From JACCXJ01 sp052387115 (GTDB lineage Bacteria; Pseudomonadota; Gammaproteobacteria; JACCXJ01), in NCBI GenBank assembly GCA_052387115.1, contig JBQTJM010000270.1, forward strand, positions 1 to 9,384: a DNA stretch of 9,384 nt, in the 5' to 3' direction. Positions 6,769 through 9,384 of this stretch are shown piece by piece (position 1 is the first letter of the stretch; each line of letters opens with the position of its first letter). The translations under genes and the position numbers were made by a program. A model generated the notes under the pieces. The model saw only the letters and a program-made list of their open reading frames with translations. It was not told where the DNA came from and ran no database searches.

Positions 6769-6815
6769 GAGTAGATAGACAGCCGCTCGATCAGTCAGCG
6801 GGATGAGGGTCAAAT

Positions 6816-6868
6816 GGGACAGACCACGATTTCCGGTCGGCGGACACAGAATAATCGTGGTCTGTCCC
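6816..6868. repeat. REP-type hairpin 1 with perfect 16-bp arms
   Basis: GGGACAGACCACGATT (6816-6831) and its exact reverse complement (6853-6868) flank a 21-base loop. The GGGACAGACCACG start preceded by CAAAT is a form I recognise from repetitive extragenic palindromes linked to RAYT transposases in gammaproteobacteria. A diverged copy lies at 8296-8369 beside a RAYT fragment. As RNA it would fold strongly in either direction and could end transcription or protect a 3' end. Confidence 0.75.
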
Positions 6869-6975
6869 CGATGTCCTCGATCGATGCCTTCCCCCGGGGA
6901 AGGGTAGGATGGGAGTTGAGTCTCTCAGAACTATGCGACGCTCAACCCCCACCCCTCCCCCTGCCAGAGAGAGGG

Positions 6976-7001
6976 AATAAGCTGGTACTGGGCAGCTTAT
7001 T
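6976..7001. promoter_or_regulatory. Perfect 9-bp inverted repeat upstream of the DUF1624 gene
   Basis: AATAAGCTG (6976-6984) and CAGCTTATT (6993-7001) are exact inverted copies around 8 bases. It begins where a C-rich/GA-rich stretch (6944-6975) ends and lies about 130 bases before ATG 7134. It may be a weak bidirectional terminator, an operator or another small palindromic repeat. The rest of 6869-7133 shows no gene. Confidence 0.45.
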
Positions 7002-7133
7002 GAATGTACACGTGAAATAGAATCTGTTTGAGTTGTTGTGTTCAACATTTAGAACGTAAGTAGCTATCCCCATTACCCTACGGGCATCACCGTAGCATGA
7101 CAAGGTCGGAGCGTTCGGGCAGTAAGGAGTCGA

Positions 7134-8192
7134 ATGATGGAGTGCAACGTCAGGTCTGACGCGCAACCCGAACGCCGGGGTTACGTGGACGTATTCCGCG
7201 GCCTCCTGATCACCCACATGGCCCTGGACCACGCCTCGCTCATGTTGAATGCCGGACGTGGCGGCGAGGAGCTGGCCGCGGCAGCGCCCGCGCCTTATGA
7301 CGACCTATACCAGTTTCTGACGCGCTTCACGGGAGCTCCGGTTGCTCCCGGCTTCTTCTTCATGGCCGGGTTCATGGTGGCGCTCACCAGCATCGCAAGA
7401 GAGCACCGGGGCGTGTCGCGGCGTGAGGTCACGCGCCGGCTCTTGATCCGTGGGTTAGCACTGATCGCCGCCGATACGATCATCATGGGTCTCCCGCGTG
7501 CGATGGGCGGTTTCTACTCATTCGTGGCGTTAAGCTCAGTCGGCGTCGGCCTCATCCTTCTCGCGCTGGTGCGCAGCTTGCCAAGCCGGGTCTTGTTGCC
7601 GCTGGCACTCGCCATCCTCGTGCTCCATTCCCTACTCGACGTGTCGGCGCTGCCCCTGCCGCTGCGCGCCGTCTTGTACGAGCCAATCCGGACGGGCGCG
7701 TTCCGCTCGCTGTATCCGGTGATCCCCTGGTGTGCAATCGTGCTGGTGGGCTTCGTCGCGGGACGCGACGCCGCCCGCCGCATACACCCGGCACGCTTTT
7801 GGTTGGGGCTGGCGGCAGCGTGTTTGATAGTGTTTCTGGGGGTTCGCCTCAACGGGGGCTACGGCAACGCCTATTCTTACCACAGCGTCGCTAGCTGCGA
7901 CTTCTGGTCCTTCGCCGTTATCTTTCTGGCCCTTGCCGTCCTCCGGACGATCACCCGCTTGGCAACGCCCGCGCTGCTGCGCCCCTTCGTGATCTTGGGG
8001 AGAGTTCCGTTCTTTTTCTACATCCTGCACTTCTACGTCCTGGGCGTGGGCGCTGCGGTCGTGCAGACGAAGCTGGGGCTGGGCGGAACCTACCTGGTTT
8101 GGCTACTGCTGCTCATACTAATGGCCTGGCCGTGTGTTTGGTACTGCCGAAAAAAGCTAGACCGGCCGAACCTATTCACCCGGTATCTATGA
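7134..8192 (+). CDS. DUF1624/HGSNAT-like integral membrane acyltransferase
   Basis: This 352-residue membrane protein starts at ATG 7134 (or 7137) behind TAAGGAG (7122-7128). The N-terminal R-x-x-Y-V-D-V-F-R-G-L-L segment followed by MALDHASLML (D19, R22, D32, H33) is the signature of DUF1624/heparan-alpha-glucosaminide N-acetyltransferase-like proteins. FLTRFTGAPVAPGFFFMAGFMVAL, a basic loop with RRLLIRGLALIAAD, and a late GRVPFFFYILHFYVLG also fit. Nine or ten hydrophobic segments are visible, ending in a basic tail (CRKKLDRPNLF). Relatives are thought to move an acyl group across the inner membrane onto a sugar; OpgC-type transferases are a related alternative. Nothing adjacent identifies the acceptor. 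No partner gene is in the same transcript; REP hairpins and spacers lie on both sides. It looks full length and intact. Confidence 0.78.
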   Translation: MMECNVRSDAQPERRGYVDVFRGLLITHMALDHASLMLNAGRGGEELAAAAPAPYDDLYQFLTRFTGAPVAPGFFFMAGFMVALTSIAREHRGVSRREVTRRLLIRGLALIAADTIIMGLPRAMGGFYSFVALSSVGVGLILLALVRSLPSRVLLPLALAILVLHSLLDVSALPLPLRAVLYEPIRTGAFRSLYPVIPWCAIVLVGFVAGRDAARRIHPARFWLGLAAACLIVFLGVRLNGGYGNAYSYHSVASCDFWSFAVIFLALAVLRTITRLATPALLRPFVILGRVPFFFYILHFYVLGVGAAVVQTKLGLGGTYLVWLLLLILMAWPCVWYCRKKLDRPNLFTRYL

Positions 8193-8295
8193 GCGAGGCC
8201 ACTCACACCCAACGCCACTCTCGATTTGTAGGGGCCGATGTAAGGTGTCAGACACGCCCACATAAACTTCCTGCTGGATACGACTACGGTTAAAT
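8193..8295. other. Short spacer after the DUF1624 gene
   Basis: No gene is seen. It holds a small perfect palindrome, GTGTC-A-GACAC (8245-8255), that resembles part of common intergenic repeats but is too short to assign. Confidence 0.4.
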
Positions 8296-8369
8296 GGGGA
8301 CAGACCGGGACCGACCACGGTTTCCGGTTCGGCGGACACAGAATAATCGAATAATCGTGGTCTGCCCCC
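8296..8369. repeat. REP-type hairpin 2, with small duplications in both arms
   Basis: This is a diverged copy of the hairpin at 6816-6868 and shares CGGCGGACACAGAATAATCG in the loop and right arm. The left arm carries a tandem 10-base unit, GGGACAGACC then GGGACCGACC (8297-8306, 8307-8316). The right arm carries a tandem AATAATCG (8342-8349, 8350-8357). Pairing remains between the GACCACGG side and TCGTGGTC. It abuts the 3' edge of the RAYT fragment. Confidence 0.72.
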
Positions 8370-8372
8370 GAT

Positions 8373-8505
8373 ATGGTTGGGTCGGATAGCGAGGGCACTG
8401 CGGAGGACGTCCAGCGTCCGCAGAGCCGAATCGCGGTCGCCGATTCTCTGTCACCACCGTGAAGAAAAGCGAACCGCCGGAAACGAATGCACGCCCGTAC
8501 CTCAT
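8373..8505 (-). pseudogene. REP-associated tyrosine transposase (RAYT), N-terminal fragment
   Basis: On the - strand, ATG 8505 behind an AGAGG site gives MRYGRAFVSGGSLFFTVVT followed by ENRRPRFGSADA. This matches the start of RAYT/Y1-transposase proteins (YRRA-x-V-x-GG-x-x-FFTVVT-x-x-RRP). Near 8410 one base appears to be lost; shifting frame restores a plausible VDVLRSALAIRPNH. The homology then stops at the REP hairpin, so the catalytic H-x-H motif and tyrosine are absent. Only about 45 of the usual 150 or more residues remain. RAYTs mobilise or maintain REP hairpins, which fits the palindromes on both sides (8296-8369 and 8515-8540). Confidence 0.8.
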
Positions 8506-8514
8506 CGCACCTCT

Positions 8515-8540
8515 GTCGGGTTACGCTACGCTGACCCGAC
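8515..8540. repeat. REP-like palindrome next to the RAYT start
   Basis: GTCGGGT (8515-8521) pairs with ACCCGAC (8534-8540) around TACGCTACGCTG, followed by CTACGG. The form GTCGGGTTACGC...ACCCGACCTACG is a common RAYT-linked REP type. It lies 9 bases upstream of the RAYT start codon on the - strand, as expected for the flanking REP of a RAYT gene. Confidence 0.75.
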
Positions 8541-8554
8541 CTACGGATACTCCC

Positions 8555-8583
8555 CAACATGTCGGGACGCTCCCGGTATGTTG
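8555..8583. repeat. Inverted repeat related to the left end of repeat A
   Basis: CAACATGTCGGGA (8555-8567) and TCCCGGTATGTTG (8571-8583) are inverted copies matching at 11 of 13 positions around CGC. The unit is nearly the CAACATATCGGGA found in repeat A copies 1 and 2, but here the two units face each other. The rest of repeat A is not present. Confidence 0.65.
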
Positions 8584-8640
8584 AGAGCGCGCGCTGCGGA
8601 CGAGCTGCTGATCCGCACCGTCTTTTACTCGAACCATCGC

Positions 8641-8747
8641 GATAAAATCCTTTTGTAACACGCGCTTGAAGTGTGCGCGCCGCGATCTTTGAGCGGCCGG
8701 CACAAACGTCGCAATACGTTGGTCCTGACGCCGGATGAACGGTGGTC
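8641..8747 (+). repeat. Leader-like repeat family B, copy 2
   Basis: Bases 8659-8747 align gap-free to 5241-5329. GCGCTTGAAGT (8662-8672) and CCGGATGAACGGTGGTC (8731-8747) are the strongest blocks. A hairpin of GCCGC (8679-8683) and GCGGC (8693-8697) sits at the same place as in copy 1 but uses a shifted pairing. It ends 59 bases before ATG 8807. The intervening bases 8748-8806 contain an AT-rich stretch that could hold a promoter or leader. Confidence 0.65.
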
Positions 8748-8806
8748 GACCCGCAGTCGACCGGGTTGGCTTTATCTTAAACCTTACATTGCATTGAGAG
8801 ATCTTG

Positions 8807-9384
8807 ATGAAAACCGTAAACACAGAAGCAACCCTGCGCCCCGCGGACGAGCAAGACGTCAACGTCGCCAACGATGGAACGTTAGCCGCGCTGGCTGCGA
8901 CGAAAGAAAGCCGTGTCCTAGCGGTGCCCCCGCCCCCGCCTCGGGCGGTGGCCGATTTCGCCGCACGCCACGACCAAAACGTGGCTAATGGCTACTACTT
9001 GCACCATCTGGAAAGTTACCTCCTGCCCGACAACCACATCCGCGTCAACGCGATTTGGAACAAGGCGTGGGGCGGTGTGGCCACCACTTGGGTACAGGGC
9101 TGGGCAGAGGCAGACCTTGCGCCGAAGCTCACCCAGATGAAAAATTCGGGCTGGCGGGTGCGCCACCTAAACGCGTGGAACCTGCCGAACAACGGGGACG
9201 TGCGGTTTGATGTCGTGTGGGAACAGCTGACGTGGCGCGACGAAGTGGTGCGCTTGAACATGACGGGCGCGCACGTGGTGCAAGAGTACGGCACGCAGTG
9301 GAATCGCGCCTTCAAGCTCCGCACGTTGGATACCTTCCGCATCGGTAACGAGCAACGCTATGCCGGGGTGTGGAACCCCAACAC
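8807..9384 (+). CDS. Protein with bacterial tandem repeat domain 1-like repeats (3' end outside window)
   Basis: ATG 8807 follows an in-frame TGA at 8795-8797, with GAGAG nearby as a modest ribosome binding site; the frame stays open to the window end (192 codons). The first 45 residues are polar with a run of five prolines (VPPPPPR); no classical export signal is seen. From about residue 60 the protein shows units of roughly 45 residues: GYYLHHLESYLLPDNHIRVNAIWN, then SGWRVRHLNAWNLPNNGDVRFDVVWE, then the start of a third ending in QRYAGVWNPN. Each has the G-x-x-L/V ... Y/W ... R-x-x-x-V/I-W pattern I associate with bacterial tandem repeat domain 1 (PF17660), found in secreted proteins including polyglycine-hydrolase-like enzymes. 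Any catalytic domain would be beyond the window. Repeat B lies upstream. Confidence 0.65.
   Translation, partial: MKTVNTEATLRPADEQDVNVANDGTLAALAATKESRVLAVPPPPPRAVADFAARHDQNVANGYYLHHLESYLLPDNHIRVNAIWNKAWGGVATTWVQGWAEADLAPKLTQMKNSGWRVRHLNAWNLPNNGDVRFDVVWEQLTWRDEVVRLNMTGAHVVQEYGTQWNRAFKLRTLDTFRIGNEQRYAGVWNPN

Noticed and set aside
8671..8988. GTG-start frame containing VLTPDERWS
   Set aside because: From 8807 on it overlaps the better-supported tandem-repeat protein in another frame. Only the repeat B part shows any similarity signal, treated as a finding instead.
1..9384. CRISPR array, tRNA or rRNA genes
   Set aside because: No regularly spaced short repeat array with unique spacers, no tRNA-like cloverleaf and no rRNA sequence were noticed on reading both strands.

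Overview
The window reads as a gene-sparse accessory stretch of a high-GC bacterial chromosome, most likely a gammaproteobacterium. The main pointer is a relic of a REP-associated tyrosine transposase (RAYT) beside REP-type hairpins, which are common in that class. This is inference; there is no rRNA, tRNA or core gene to place the organism. Every recognisable protein gene lies on the + strand. Most encode exported or membrane proteins, and many spaces between genes are filled with repeats.

Layout: 2-406 is the 3' end of an alpha/beta hydrolase. 465-1187 is an N-terminal fragment of a di-heme cytochrome c peroxidase/MauG-like protein, apparently joined to the 5' end of another exported protein. 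1188-1470 has no gene I can support. 1471-1711 is the first copy of an intergenic repeat (family A). Then come a secreted beta-helix protein (1733-2431), a secreted DUF3574 protein (2593-3060) and a frameshifted, truncated second di-heme cytochrome (3094-4078), cut off by a second copy of repeat A (4070-4185). Next are a GDP-fucose-synthase-like epimerase (4268-5251), a leader-like repeat (family B, 5221-5329) and a secreted cyclase-family protein (5367-6419). A third copy of repeat A follows (6483-6661), then a hairpin-rich spacer (6743-7133) and a DUF1624/HGSNAT-like membrane protein (7134-8192). After that come a REP-type hairpin fused to a RAYT fragment (8296-8540), another inverted repeat (8555-8583), the second copy of repeat B (8641-8747) and the 5' end of a protein resembling bacterial tandem repeat domain 1 (8807 to the window end).

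The genes do not form an obvious single pathway. The stronger signal is architectural. Three same-orientation copies of repeat A cut the region into two segments of about 2.5 kb carrying exported or sugar-related genes, and repeat B precedes two unrelated genes. The two cytochromes are related to each other and both are broken. This looks like an area of repeated insertion, duplication and decay. I did not find convincing evidence for a complete new defence or metabolic system; the two repeat families are the least explained items.
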